Positions 15,190-24,042 are shown, numbered from the stretch's first letter. The stretch is 64,000 nt of DNA from Deefgea chitinilytica (GCF_016881405.1 NZ_WOFE01000008.1:62001-126000); one strand, 5' to 3'. The notes: a model not told the origin generated them from the letters alone. Numbers and translations: made by a program.

Positions 15190-16548
15190 TTATCTTACCC
15201 AAGCGGCCGGATCAAGTGGGCGGCTATTTTGGCGTATTTCAAAGTATACGCCGGAATCAGCCATTCCGCCGCTATTCCCTGCGTTGGCAATCGTGTCGCC
15301 TGCTTTGACTGAATCGCCTACGCGTTTTAAGAGACTTTCGTTGGATCCGTATAGACTCATATAGCCATTGCCATGGTCAATGATCATCAGGTTACCAAAG
15401 CCGCGTAGCCAATCGGCAAATACAATCCGACCCGATCCAACAGCGTGAACTGGCTCACCTGTGTTTGTGCGGATAAATAGCCCTTTCCACGTGCCACCTT
15501 CGCCGCGTGGCGTGCCAAATCGGCCAATGATTTCACCCTTTGCAGGTAGGCGCATTTTACCTTTCAAAGCAGCAAAATTAACCCCCGCTTGGCTTGAATC
15601 GGGAACGGTATTATTGACGTCCCCTTGGCTTTGCGATGCTGTCGCGTTTTCTTTCGGTTCAGGTGGTGCCGAAGGAATGGGTTTTCCTGCTGTTTTTGCT
15701 GCCTGTTCCAGTTGAGCTTGGCGCGAGGCTCGCTCGGCTTTCGCTTGTGCTGCGGCTCGTTTTTCTGTTTCTTGCTTTTGTTTGGCTGCCGCGCGTGCAC
15801 GTGCTGCTTCTTGTTGTTTAATGATCGCGTTAAGGCGATCAATCAATTGGGTAATTCGTTTCTCATCCGCCGCGAGTTTTTGAATCTGATTGCGCTGACT
15901 ATTGATGGTTTGTGATAGTTGGCTGACGAGTTCTTTTTTCTCTTGTTGTTGTGAAACGAGTTCTTGGCGTTGTCGCTGCTTGTTGCGAGCGATTTCTTGC
16001 AGTTCTTCGTTTTTTTCTCGAATGGCATCCGCGAGCAAATTGAGTTCACTTAACTGGCTTTCTAGTTGTTTGGCGAGAGCTTGTTGTGATTGGGCGATGT
16101 AGCGGTAGTAGCTTAAATCACGACTAGCTTGGCCGGGGTCTTTTTGATTGAGCAATAAGCGCCACGCTTCCGTATTGCCAGTTTTATAGCGACTTTTGAG
16201 CAATTCGCTCAGTTGTTTTTGACTGGTTTGAATGTTTTTACGCGTATTGCTGATGTCTTGATTGAGGCGCGCTAATTCCGCGGCGGTGAGTTGGCGTTCG
16301 TTGGCTAATTCATTGAGAACGCGATTGGCTTCTGAAATCGAACTTTCGGCATTCTTCAATGCATCAGCGGCTTCAGAGCGATTGGATTCGTTGGCGACAA
16401 GGTCTTTTTGCAATTGCTTGATTTGCCCGCGCAATTCTTGTAGTTCAGCTTGCTTGGCTTCCGGTGCGCTAGCGGGATTAATTTTGGGCGCCGCAAACGC
16501 AGTGCTAACAGCGCTGGTGGCAATAATAAAGAGTAGTCGTTGCAGCAC
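15190..16548 (-). CDS. envC: EnvC-type murein hydrolase activator
   Basis: 452 residues, GTG start. A signal peptide (to about AFAA, residue 20) is followed by long coiled coils (about 30-250, heptads rich in Gln/Glu/Lys), an Ala/Lys/Gln-rich linker and a C-terminal LytM (M23) domain (about 345-450). The LytM zinc ligands look lost: the first His position reads WKGLFI and the final HxH reads GVYFEIR. The DHGNGYMSLYG stretch is kept. Such degenerate LytM domains activate amidases rather than cut murein, as EnvC does for AmiA/AmiB at the division septum. It lies between gpmI and ctpA on the same strand, 121 bp after gpmI with a hairpin between. Confidence 0.9.
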   Translation of the reverse strand: MLQRLLFIIATSAVSTAFAAPKINPASAPEAKQAELQELRGQIKQLQKDLVANESNRSEAADALKNAESSISEANRVLNELANERQLTAAELARLNQDISNTRKNIQTSQKQLSELLKSRYKTGNTEAWRLLLNQKDPGQASRDLSYYRYIAQSQQALAKQLESQLSELNLLADAIREKNEELQEIARNKQRQRQELVSQQQEKKELVSQLSQTINSQRNQIQKLAADEKRITQLIDRLNAIIKQQEAARARAAAKQKQETEKRAAAQAKAERASRQAQLEQAAKTAGKPIPSAPPEPKENATASQSQGDVNNTVPDSSQAGVNFAALKGKMRLPAKGEIIGRFGTPRGEGGTWKGLFIRTNTGEPVHAVGSGRIVFADWLRGFGNLMIIDHGNGYMSLYGSNESLLKRVGDSVKAGDTIANAGNSGGMADSGVYFEIRQNSRPLDPAAWVR

Positions 16549-16627
16549 TGAATCGACTCGAGTAAATAATGATCAGAAGCGATACTGTACTCGATTCATT
16601 GCAACGACTAAACCCTTAGTCGTATTT

Positions 16628-16656
16628 GCGGGCTGATTCCGAATCAATCAGCCCGC
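16628..16656. terminator. Strong hairpin between gpmI and envC
   Basis: An 11-bp perfect stem GCGGGCTGATT (16628-16638) / AATCAGCCCGC (16646-16656) with a 7-nt loop. There is no good T run on the minus strand (AAATACG follows), so it may attenuate or stabilise the transcript rather than end it. Confidence 0.45.
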
Positions 16657-16669
16657 ATTTGGTACTTTT

Positions 16670-18202
16670 TTACAAAAACTTAATCAGTGATTTGCCGGTC
16701 ATTTCCGCTGGTTGTGGTATGCCCATCATGGCTAATAGTGATGGTGCGATATCTTGCAGGGCACCGCCCGGTGCCAAGCGAGCTTCACGACCGATGTAGC
16801 AGAATGGCACCAAATCCGTTGTGTGTTGCGTATGTGCTTGCCCCGAGTCTTTGTCGAACATCATTTCGCAATTGCCATGATCGGCGGTGATGATCACTTC
16901 ACCGCCAATTGCCAATTGCGCAGCAACGACTTTACCTACGCATTCATCGAGCGTTTCAACTGCTTTGACTGCCGCTTCAAAAATACCACTGTGTCCGACC
17001 ATATCGCCGTTGGCGTAATTACAGATAATCGCCGCGTACTGTTGGCTTTCGATGGCGGCAATGAGTTTGTCGGTGACTTCATGCGCAGACATTTCAGGTT
17101 TTAAGTCGTAAGTCGCGACCTTGGGTGATGGCACTAAGATGCGGTCTTCACCGGCGAATTCTTTTTCTTCGCCGCCGGATAGGAAATACGTTACATGCGG
17201 GTATTTCTCGGTTTCGGCAATTCGCAATTGCTTCAGGCCCAAATTGGCAATGTATTCACCAAAGCTATTTTGTACTTTGGGCTTGGTGTAGGCGACGGGG
17301 TGATTGTAGGCCGAGCCGTAATCGGTGGCGGTGCAGAAGTAGCCAAATGCGGGCTGGCGTTGTGGGTGTTCAAAGCCTTTAAAGTCGCTGGCGGTGAGTG
17401 CGCTGGTGAGCTGACGTGCGCGGTCGGCACGGAAATTCATGAACACTACGGCATCACCGTCCGCCATTTGCGTTGGTTCACCAATCACAGTGGCCGATAC
17501 GAATTCGTCGTTCTCATCGCGTTTGTACGCGTCTTCCAAGCCTTCAATCGCGGTTGCAGCGCTGTATAGTCCGATACCATCTACGATTAATTTGTAAGCG
17601 GGTTCTACACGTTCCCAGCGAGTGTCGCGATCCATTGCCCAGTAGCGACCAACGATGCCAACGATTTTCGCTCCATTTGCATCGCAAATGGCTTGCAGTC
17701 TATCAATATATAGTTTGGCGCTGCGCGGAGGTGTGTCACGGCCATCAAGAAAAGCATGGACGCGAATATCGGCAACGCCTGCTTCGTGGGCGGCTTTAAT
17801 CAAACCAAAGACGTGGCTTTCATGGCAGTGCACGCCACCGTCTGACATCAAGCCCATGATGTGTAGGGCTTTATTGTTGTTTTTGGCTGTATCAATGGCG
17901 GCTTTTAGGACTGGATTGTCTTTGAGAGTATTGTCTGCCACATCGCAATCAATGCGGCTGATGTCTTGTTGCACGATACGACCTGCACCGATGTTGAGGT
18001 GCCCCACTTCTGAATTACCAAATTGACCAGCTGGTAGGCCGACAAATTGCTCCGAGGCGTTTATCGTTGTGAATGGATATTGTGTGAAAAGGCGGTCGAA
18101 ATGATGCTTGCGAGCGTGTAAAATGGCATTGTCATTGCCACCGGTGCGGTAGCCAAATCCGTCCAAAATTAATAGCAATACAGGCGTGATTTTTTGCGAC
18201 AT
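16670..18202 (-). CDS. gpmI: 2,3-bisphosphoglycerate-independent phosphoglycerate mutase
   Basis: 510 residues, the normal length. It interconverts 3- and 2-phosphoglycerate in glycolysis and gluconeogenesis using two Mn ions. Motifs are the N-terminal metal site LLILDGFGYR (near 10-20), NASEQFVGLPAGQFGNSEVGHLNIGAGR (about 48-75, with the phosphorylated Ser in GNSEVGH), HAFLDGRDTPP (near 148-158), FMNFRADRARQ and the second metal site ITADHGNCEMM followed by AHTQHTTDLVP. All are intact. AAGGA about 8 nt before the ATG supports the start. It is first in the gpmI-envC-ctpA order. Confidence 0.97.
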   Translation of the reverse strand: MSQKITPVLLLILDGFGYRTGGNDNAILHARKHHFDRLFTQYPFTTINASEQFVGLPAGQFGNSEVGHLNIGAGRIVQQDISRIDCDVADNTLKDNPVLKAAIDTAKNNNKALHIMGLMSDGGVHCHESHVFGLIKAAHEAGVADIRVHAFLDGRDTPPRSAKLYIDRLQAICDANGAKIVGIVGRYWAMDRDTRWERVEPAYKLIVDGIGLYSAATAIEGLEDAYKRDENDEFVSATVIGEPTQMADGDAVVFMNFRADRARQLTSALTASDFKGFEHPQRQPAFGYFCTATDYGSAYNHPVAYTKPKVQNSFGEYIANLGLKQLRIAETEKYPHVTYFLSGGEEKEFAGEDRILVPSPKVATYDLKPEMSAHEVTDKLIAAIESQQYAAIICNYANGDMVGHSGIFEAAVKAVETLDECVGKVVAAQLAIGGEVIITADHGNCEMMFDKDSGQAHTQHTTDLVPFCYIGREARLAPGGALQDIAPSLLAMMGIPQPAEMTGKSLIKFL

Positions 18203-18341
18203 TTCTTGATCCTTGGGTCGAAAATAGAAAGTGATGATTGCGTGTTCCGCAATTTAATCGGGGTGTACAGTTGGAATCAATATCAATTATGGGTAGTATT
18301 CTAACCTATGCCGCTATTATGCCGTGTTCGCGTTAGTCTTT

Positions 18342-18370
18342 TTGCTGATTGAAAGCAGAAAAAATATAAT
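18342..18370 (+). promoter_or_regulatory. Candidate sigma-70 promoter of the ArsR-type regulator
   Basis: TTGCTG (18342-18347), 17 nt, then a perfect TATAAT (18365-18370), 24 bp before the start codon. The -35 is weak. The spacer holds a partial dyad (TTGCT..AAGCA), which could be an autoregulatory site. Confidence 0.5.
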
Positions 18371-18394
18371 TAGATTTGAAGAAAGATAAGAGAC

Positions 18395-18700
18395 ATGATG
18401 GATTCTATTGCATTAATGGACGACGAGCACATCGACCAGGCTTCACGCGCGATGAAGGCAATGTCACACCCGTTACGTTTAAAAATTTTGTGCGTGCTGG
18501 CAGACCAAGAAGTGAGCGTGCAAGACATCGTTGAACGTGTTGGCACGACCCAATCCAATATTTCCCAGCATTTGGCGTTGATGCGCGAAAAAGGCGTGTT
18601 GCGAACGCGTAAGGATGCGAATCGTGTCTACTATCGAGTTGGCGATCAGCGCACATTAGAAGTGGTCGCAATGATGCGGGATGTATTTTGCGGCTTTTAG
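18395..18700 (+). CDS. ArsR-type winged-helix transcriptional regulator
   Basis: 101 residues. The winged-helix core reads AMSHPLRLKILCVLADQEVSVQDIVERV, recognition helix TTQSNISQHLALMREKGVL, then the wing TRKDANRVYYRVGD, all typical of ArsR/SmtB repressors. The usual metal site ELCVCDL is absent (the equivalent stretch is DQEVSVQDI). It is probably not a classic arsenic or zinc sensor, and could respond to redox or another signal. The single C-terminal Cys is in CGF. Start: ATG 18395 or the adjacent in-frame ATG 18398. It is alone on the plus strand and convergent with the tlpA-dsbD-cutA unit, so its target is unknown. Confidence 0.85.
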   Translation: MMDSIALMDDEHIDQASRAMKAMSHPLRLKILCVLADQEVSVQDIVERVGTTQSNISQHLALMREKGVLRTRKDANRVYYRVGDQRTLEVVAMMRDVFCGF

Positions 18701-18710
18701 GGTATTTAAA

Positions 18711-18737
18711 CGCAGCCTTTGTTTGATAATGGCTGCG
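18711..18737. terminator. Possible terminator between convergent arsR-type gene and tlpA
   Basis: A 7-bp stem CGCAGCC / GGCTGCG with a 13-nt loop lies midway between the convergent stops (18700 and 18748). The T tracts are short, so it is only a fair candidate. Confidence 0.4.
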
Positions 18738-18747
18738 CTCATATACC

Positions 18748-19218
18748 TCACTTGGTTAGCGCTTTGAGCTGGCCGTCTAATTTTTCCTTGCTCAGCCTTC
18801 CCAATTCCTTTGCAATCTGATTGCCCTTGGCGTCGTAAATCACGGTAAAGGGTAGGCCTCCCTGCACATTCCCTTGCGCGCGCATCAATGTCATGGCGTT
18901 ATTGCCGCCGATCAAGATCGGGAAATTAACTTTGTACTGTTTAACAAACACGCTCACAGGCTGGACTTCGTCGATGGCAATGCCAATAAACTGAACTTTG
19001 CCTTGGTATTTTTTCTGTAATTCGACCAATTCCGGCATTTCTTGGCGGCAAGGTCCGCACCATGTGGCCCAATAATTCACCACGATCGGTTTGCCTTGCC
19101 ATTGCTTCATAGCCTGCGGTTTGCCGCTTAGATCAGGAAAGCTGGCGGCCATAAAATCGGCGGCTAGTGCGATTTGGCTGGTAGCGATCAGGCTGATCGC
19201 GAGGATGAGCTGTCTCAT
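18748..19218 (-). CDS. TlpA-like periplasmic thiol-disulfide oxidoreductase
   Basis: 156 residues. A signal peptide (MRQLILAISLIATSQIALA) precedes a thioredoxin fold of the TlpA/ResA type with the active site ATWCGPCRQE (near residue 55) and the cis-Pro stretch GLPFTVIYD (near 126). It should reduce disulfides in the periplasm, for example in cytochrome c or copper-site assembly. The upstream dsbD overlaps it by 4 nt (ATGA), which fits DsbD as its electron donor. The family is broad, so the client is unknown. Confidence 0.9.
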   Translation of the reverse strand: MRQLILAISLIATSQIALAADFMAASFPDLSGKPQAMKQWQGKPIVVNYWATWCGPCRQEMPELVELQKKYQGKVQFIGIAIDEVQPVSVFVKQYKVNFPILIGGNNAMTLMRAQGNVQGGLPFTVIYDAKGNQIAKELGRLSKEKLDGQLKALTK

Positions 19219-20768
19219 GGTTGTGCCTTGATTTGTTCAAGTGTTTGCAAAAACTCGCTTGGCTTTTGAAAGCCAATCACGCGAGGCTTTAGTTCTTGCC
19301 CATTCGGGCTATAGAAAATCAGCGCAGGTGGGCCGTAGAGGCCATAGCGAGCGAGTAGCGCTGCATCGTCGCTACTATTTTTAGTAACATCCAAGCGAAT
19401 TAGCACGACATCTGTTAATTCATTTTGCACGGTTTTGTCGCTTAGCGTTTCACGCTCAAATTCAATACAGGCTACGCACCAGTCGGCATAAAAATCGAGC
19501 ATAACGGTTTTGCCGCGAGCCGCTAGTAGTGCTTGATCCAGTTGCGCGCTTGAGCTGACGGTTTGGAAGCTGAGTTCGTGTTGTATTGGCGCAAAGTGGG
19601 GTGCCCAGAGTGGACGCGATACCCAAACCGCCATCGCTAATAATACAACCCCAAAAAACAGCTTGATGCCGTGCATCACGCGCCCAGATAGGCGCGGCAA
19701 AATGGTCGAGCCAAACGCACCAATCAATAACAGTGGTAGGCCTAAGCCAAGTGCCATTACATATAAGGCGGTGCCACCCAGTACCAAATCGCCTGTTTTG
19801 CCCAAGTAGGCGAGGGCTGCGGCCAGCGGTGGGGCGATGCAAGGGCCAACCAAGAGTGCTGATAATAGCCCCATTACAAATACAGAGAGCCAGCGGCCGC
19901 CGGGTAGGCGATTAGCCAAATTATTGATGAAATTGTGCGGGCCTTGTGGCAGTTGCAAATGAAATACGCCGAGCATCGCGAGTGCCATCAGGACAAAAAA
20001 TAATGCGAACGCGGCAATGACCCATGGTTGCTGCAGGGCGACGACCAATAAAGTGCCAGTAGCAGCCGCAGTGATGCCGAGCACTGTATATGCGAGCGCC
20101 ATCCCTTGGACATAGACAAAAGTTAAACCAAAGGCTTGCCAGCGTTTCGGTTTGACTGCTTTGGCGTTATGTCCAATCACGATGCCCGATACAATCGGGA
20201 TCAGTGGATACATGCAGGCGGTGAGCGCAAGGCCAATTCCGGCCAAAAAAAACACGCCAAGCGTGCCGAAAAAACCGCCAGAAAAATAATCGGGTTCACT
20301 CGTAGTCTGTGGGTTTGGTGGGGCACTTGCACCAAATAGATCTTTGAGCTGATTGCCTGAGGTATTTTTACCAACTTGTAATTGTTGTGTCTGTGGTGGG
20401 TAGCAAATCCCCGCATCGGCACAACCTTGGTATTTGAAGGTGATCACTTGATTGGCCGGAACGGCTGTTTTGAATTTAAGTTGAATCTCAACGTCGTGTC
20501 CGTAAACTTCGACTTTGCCAAAGCTTGGATCGTCTTTGATTTTGCCTTTTGGGAATACCGCTTCGATGGTTTGTCCGGCCGCCGAAAAACTCATCCGGTC
20601 GCGATACAGGTAATAATTGGGTGCCACGCTAAAATGAGCGACCAAAGTTTGTTCGTTGAGTTGAGTTAACTGCGGAACAAATGCTTTTTCTGGCGGTAAA
20701 AATTGGGTTTCAGCCTGTGCGCTGAAGGTGATTAGGCAAAATAGTAGCCAGCTTAAAAAACGGTTCAT
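19215..20768 (-). CDS. dsbD: Thiol:disulfide interchange protein DsbD
   Basis: 517 residues, a little shorter than the ~565 of E. coli. A signal peptide is followed by the periplasmic alpha domain (about 20-140, with the reactive pair in CADAGICYPP near 113). The membrane beta domain of about eight helices (about 165-390) has its two Cys in LTACMYPLIP and VGPCIAPP. The C-terminal thioredoxin-like gamma domain has ADWCVACIEFE near 430. All three cysteine pairs are present. It moves electrons from cytoplasmic thioredoxin to periplasmic proteins such as DsbC and TlpA-type reductases. It overlaps cutA and tlpA by 4 nt each (ATGA), as reported for cutA-dsbD in other proteobacteria. Confidence 0.95.
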   Translation of the reverse strand: MNRFLSWLLFCLITFSAQAETQFLPPEKAFVPQLTQLNEQTLVAHFSVAPNYYLYRDRMSFSAAGQTIEAVFPKGKIKDDPSFGKVEVYGHDVEIQLKFKTAVPANQVITFKYQGCADAGICYPPQTQQLQVGKNTSGNQLKDLFGASAPPNPQTTSEPDYFSGGFFGTLGVFFLAGIGLALTACMYPLIPIVSGIVIGHNAKAVKPKRWQAFGLTFVYVQGMALAYTVLGITAAATGTLLVVALQQPWVIAAFALFFVLMALAMLGVFHLQLPQGPHNFINNLANRLPGGRWLSVFVMGLLSALLVGPCIAPPLAAALAYLGKTGDLVLGGTALYVMALGLGLPLLLIGAFGSTILPRLSGRVMHGIKLFFGVVLLAMAVWVSRPLWAPHFAPIQHELSFQTVSSSAQLDQALLAARGKTVMLDFYADWCVACIEFERETLSDKTVQNELTDVVLIRLDVTKNSSDDAALLARYGLYGPPALIFYSPNGQELKPRVIGFQKPSEFLQTLEQIKAQP

Positions 20769-21103
20769 GCTTTGGTCTCAATCGTTTCCGCTTGCACCCA
20801 AGCTAGGTAGCTGGGCAAGCCATAGGTCACAGGAAGTGCGATAATCTCAGGAATTGTATAAGGATGGTGGGTTTGTAGCCAGCCTTCTAATTTTGGATAT
20901 GCAGTGACGCTGGTTTTGATCATCAATGGAACTTCATTGGCGCTTTCAAGCCTATCTTCCCAATGGTAGATAGATTGCACAGCGGGTAAAACGTTCACAC
21001 ACGCAGCGAGTTTTTCTTTGACTAGGCCTGAGGCTAGCGCAGTGGCGGTAGTTTGATCAGGACAGTTGCACCACACGATTAATATTTCAGTTGGAGTTGT
21101 CAT
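20765..21103 (-). CDS. cutA: Divalent cation tolerance protein CutA
   Basis: 112 residues, the normal CutA length. The family core is present: LIVWCNCPD (start), LVKEKLAACVNVLPAVQSIYHWE (about 27-49), EVPLMIKT and HPYTIPEIIALPV (about 80-92). CutA forms trimers with a PII-like fold; a link to copper tolerance was proposed, but the true role is unclear. It heads the cutA-dsbD-tlpA unit. Its ATG (21103-21101) overlaps the ATG of the divergent fxsA gene within the tetranucleotide CATG. Confidence 0.95.
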   Translation of the reverse strand: MTTPTEILIVWCNCPDQTTATALASGLVKEKLAACVNVLPAVQSIYHWEDRLESANEVPLMIKTSVTAYPKLEGWLQTHHPYTIPEIIALPVTYGLPSYLAWVQAETIETKA

Positions 21104-21515
21104 GCCTTACCTTTTGTTTGGATTATTGTTGGCCTACCCATTTGCCGAGGTGATGTCATTAATATGGCTGGCAGATGCCATTGGTACCGCTTGGACCGTA
21201 GTTTGGATGGTGGCCTCATTTGCGTGTGGCGTTTTGATGTTGCGGCATAGTCGGCTCGCCGTTGGGCTTAAATTGATGAACGATATGCGTTCGGGCCAAG
21301 TCGGCGTGAATAGTTTGTTTGGCATTGCGCGTTACTTTGTTGCGGCCATTTTGCTGATTATTCCTGGTTTAATCAGCGATGTGATTGCTTTGGTGTTGTT
21401 ACTACCATGGAAAAGCAAATCGAATTTGGGTCAAACCAAGGTAGATGACGGCATCATCGATGCCGAATATCGCCGTGTTGACCCTATTGATGAAACACCT
21501 CGCATCGAGCGCTAG
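21102..21515 (+). CDS. fxsA: FxsA family membrane protein
   Basis: 137 residues from ATG 21102, with GGAG 6 nt upstream; an upstream in-frame TTG at 21066 is unlikely. It has three to four membrane helices: MPYLLFGLLLAYPFAEVMSL, AIGTAWTVVWMVASFACGVLML and YFVAAILLIIPGLISDVIALVLLLP, then a polar tail. The IPGLISD motif is typical of FxsA, which in E. coli suppresses F-plasmid exclusion of phage T7; its normal role is unknown. The ribosome site and any promoter lie inside the divergent cutA coding region. The stop is 18 bp from the convergent DUF167 gene. Confidence 0.92.
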   Translation: MPYLLFGLLLAYPFAEVMSLIWLADAIGTAWTVVWMVASFACGVLMLRHSRLAVGLKLMNDMRSGQVGVNSLFGIARYFVAAILLIIPGLISDVIALVLLLPWKSKSNLGQTKVDDGIIDAEYRRVDPIDETPRIER

Positions 21516-21533
21516 TGGGTATTGCTTGCTAGG

Positions 21534-21827
21534 CTATGCAGGGTTTAGCTTTTCTGGTGATACCTTGCTGCCTGTAATGGTGAAAACTTTGTTTTGGGTG
21601 TTTTCACCACTCAGCAGTCCTACTTGCTGTGGCCGAACGCCAAATTGATCGGCCAACCAAGTCACTAAGCATAAATTCATTTTGCTGCTCACTGGCGGCG
21701 TTGCGACACGAATTTTGAGCGCATCACCGTAGTAGCCCAGACATTCAGTTTTCTTACCGCTAGCCTGAACGTGAATCCGTAAAGTTAAACTAGCGCCATT
21801 TTGAGTAAACCAACGATTGTGAGCCAT
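21534..21827 (-). CDS. DUF167 (YggU) family protein
   Basis: 97 residues. The fold core reads LTLRIHVQASGKKTE, ALKIRVATPPVSSKMN and the C-terminal LLSGENTQNKVFTITG, which match DUF167/YggU (usually VxPxAxxxxI, APPVdGkAN, sGxxsRxKxv). The function is unknown. Family members often follow yggT, as here: its start overlaps the yggT stop by one base. It is the last gene of the yggS-proC-yggT-DUF167 unit. Confidence 0.85.
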   Translation of the reverse strand: MAHNRWFTQNGASLTLRIHVQASGKKTECLGYYGDALKIRVATPPVSSKMNLCLVTWLADQFGVRPQQVGLLSGENTQNKVFTITGSKVSPEKLNPA

Positions 21828-22414
21828 TACGCAGATACCACGACTTGTTGCAAAATAAAGGGCTCCATTTGGGCGACAAACACATTCAGTAATAGCTGAA
21901 TGATCAGAATCAAAATAAATGGAGTAATGTCGACGCCACCAATCGGATGAATGACCTTTTGAATCGGGCGTAAAAAGGGAGCCGTTAATCCAGAAACGAT
22001 GGGCATAAATGGATTGTACGGTGACAGCCAGCTCATTAAGGCCTGACCAATTACCGCAGCAAATAACAGGTACAAGGACATTTTGAACAGCTCAAGCGTC
22101 GCAATTAATATCAGCGCCAGAATCGACTCAGCCGACATAAAGTTGAACGGCCAAGGGCTAATCGCTAGCAGCATTGCGTGCATCGTCAGCGCGCAGAGCC
22201 AAGCCAGTATCATGCTGGTGCTGTCATAACCCTTGAACGGCGGAATCAAGCGGCGTGTTGGTAGTACGATCCAATTAGTGAGTGCCAGCACGAACTGACC
22301 GAGTGGATGGCGAAATGACACTTTGGCGGCTTGAAAATAAAAGCGCGCCAATAGCAATAAAATAAAAAAATCTAAAATATTGCGCAGCAAAAAATCGAAT
22401 ACGCTGGTCAACAT
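21827..22414 (-). CDS. yggT: YggT family membrane protein
   Basis: 195 residues with two repeats of the YggT motif: FYFQAAKVSFRHPLGQFVLALTNWIVLPTRRLIPP (about 27-61) and ALMSWLSPYNPFMPIVSGLTAPFLRPIQKVIHPIGGVDITP (about 126-166). There are about five to six membrane helices. The YggT family is linked to osmotic shock tolerance in E. coli and is related to plastid YLMG proteins. It lies 15 bp after proC and overlaps the DUF167 gene by one base. Confidence 0.93.
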   Translation of the reverse strand: MLTSVFDFLLRNILDFFILLLLARFYFQAAKVSFRHPLGQFVLALTNWIVLPTRRLIPPFKGYDSTSMILAWLCALTMHAMLLAISPWPFNFMSAESILALILIATLELFKMSLYLLFAAVIGQALMSWLSPYNPFMPIVSGLTAPFLRPIQKVIHPIGGVDITPFILILIIQLLLNVFVAQMEPFILQQVVVSA

Positions 22415-22429
22415 AGTGCGTCCTCTTGA

Positions 22430-23245
22430 TTATTCGGTATCACGACCCAGTTCGTCGCCTAACTCACGGGAACGGGCGGCGGCAGCCGATGCTGCGGCGA
22501 TAATTGTTGAGCGTACTTGGCTAGTTTCAAGCGCCTTAATCGCGCGCTCGGTGGTGCCGCCTTTAGAGGTCACTTTGACTTGCAAGGTTCCTGCGTCGTC
22601 ATCACTATTTATGGCTAATTTTACTGCGCCAGCAAAAGTCTGATAGGCCAGCTTTTGTGCAATGTCGGCATTAAAGCCTTGGGCTTTGGCTGCGGCTTGT
22701 AGCGCTTCCATAAAGTAAAAGACATAGGCCGGGCCGCTACCTGAAATCGCCGTAATGCCGTCGATTTGGCTTTCATCATCGACCCAAACTTGCTCACCAA
22801 TCGAGGCTAAAATACGCTCTGTGAGTGCCTTATCATCGCTTGTTACTTCTGCTGCTGCATAGACGCCGGAAATGCCAGCTTGCACCAGCGCAGGGGTATT
22901 GGGCATCACGCGGATAATCCGCTCATAGCCATTGAGCCATTTAGAAATAGTTTCGGCGCGTATCCCAGCGGCAATTGAAATCACTAGCGCATCGTTCACT
23001 TGCGGCAGAATTTGCGCGGCGACAGCGCGAAATTGCTGGGGTTTGATCGCAAATACAATCACTTGGCTGGCGGGGATACGTTCCTCCGGCGCGCTGGTGC
23101 TGATGCCATATTGCGCGCTAAGCTCAGCGCGTTTGCCAGTGTCTGGCTCTACGACATGAATGTCTTTGCCGGTAAAGCCTTGCGTTAACATGCCGCCAAT
23201 CATGGCCGCTGCCATATTGCCGCCGCCGATATAGGTAATTTTCAT
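22430..23245 (-). CDS. proC: Pyrroline-5-carboxylate reductase
   Basis: 271 residues, normal length. The N-terminal NAD(P)H-binding motif ITYIGGGNMAAAMIGG and the catalytic-region signature ISGSGPAYVFYFMEAL (near 170) are intact, as is the C-terminal KVTSKGGTTERAIKALE (near 230). It makes L-proline from pyrroline-5-carboxylate in the cytoplasm. It overlaps yggS by 4 nt and is followed by yggT, a classic bacterial cluster. Confidence 0.97.
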   Translation of the reverse strand: MKITYIGGGNMAAAMIGGMLTQGFTGKDIHVVEPDTGKRAELSAQYGISTSAPEERIPASQVIVFAIKPQQFRAVAAQILPQVNDALVISIAAGIRAETISKWLNGYERIIRVMPNTPALVQAGISGVYAAAEVTSDDKALTERILASIGEQVWVDDESQIDGITAISGSGPAYVFYFMEALQAAAKAQGFNADIAQKLAYQTFAGAVKLAINSDDDAGTLQVKVTSKGGTTERAIKALETSQVRSTIIAAASAAAARSRELGDELGRDTE

Positions 23246-23952
23246 GGTGCAGTATTTCCTGGTGGATAAGTTCTTGCGCCAAAAATAGCGCTACCAATGC
23301 GAACTAAAGTGGATCCGGATGCAATTGCGAGTTCTAAATCCGCCGACATGCCCATTGAAAGGGTGTCTAGTGCAAAGCCTTGACTGTTGAGTTGTTCTTT
23401 GAGTTTCACTAATGTGGCAAATTGCGTTGTTAACCGACTGGCATTATCAGTGGCTTCGGGTATACACATCAAGCCACGAATTTTGAGCTCAGGCAATTGA
23501 CTGACTTGTTGCGCCAAGTCGAGTAATTCATTTGGTGCGACGCCAGACTTGCTATCTTCACCAGAAACGTTGACTTGAAGGCAAATATTGAGCTGCGGCA
23601 TATCGCTCGGGCGCTGTTTTGCGAGCCGTTCAGCGATTTTGAAGCGATCAATAGTATGCACCCATGCCGCGTTTTCAGCGACTAAGCGAGTTTTATTACT
23701 TTGTAATGGGCCAATAAAGTGCCATTCTAAATCGGTACAATCGCTTAGCTCTTGTTGTTTGCTTGCTAACTCTTGTGCGTAGTTTTCTCCGAATGCACGC
23801 TGGCCATGCTGATAAAGCGTGCGGATGTCCTGACTTGGGAAAGTTTTACTGACCGCTAACAGGGTAACTTCATTATCATTGCGCGATGCAGTTGTGCATG
23901 CAGCGTGAATCCTCGCTTGTACGTCTTGCAATGCAGTAAATATCGTTGCCAT
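23242..23952 (-). CDS. yggS: YggS family PLP homeostasis protein
   Basis: 236 residues from ATG 23952; a GTG at 23967 would add five residues (MIVFI) and cannot be excluded. It has an alanine-racemase-like barrel with the PLP lysine in LLAVSKTFPSQDI (near 35), FGENYAQE, WHFIGPLQSNK (near 82), and the C-terminal LSMGMSADLELAIASGSTLVRIGSAIFG, all typical of the YggS/PLPBP family. The protein buffers pyridoxal phosphate rather than racemising amino acids. It is the first gene of the yggS-proC-yggT-DUF167 unit and is divergent from pilT. Confidence 0.95.
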   Translation of the reverse strand: MATIFTALQDVQARIHAACTTASRNDNEVTLLAVSKTFPSQDIRTLYQHGQRAFGENYAQELASKQQELSDCTDLEWHFIGPLQSNKTRLVAENAAWVHTIDRFKIAERLAKQRPSDMPQLNICLQVNVSGEDSKSGVAPNELLDLAQQVSQLPELKIRGLMCIPEATDNASRLTTQFATLVKLKEQLNSQGFALDTLSMGMSADLELAIASGSTLVRIGSAIFGARTYPPGNTAP

Positions 23953-24042
23953 AATGAACACAATCACTCAAGGGCCAATACGCCCTTTATTTCAATTAGG
24001 GCTAGCTTGAGGCCTTTAGATGGATAAGAGGAAGAATTATAA

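Noticed and set aside
15625-16102. Cys- and Phe-rich plus-strand ORFs inside envC
   Set aside because: They are antisense to the Gln/Glu/Lys coiled-coil codons of envC, which give Cys/Phe/Leu-rich shadows.
16628-16656. Definite gpmI terminator
   Set aside because: The stem is strong but lacks a T run on the minus strand, so it is kept only as a moderate candidate.
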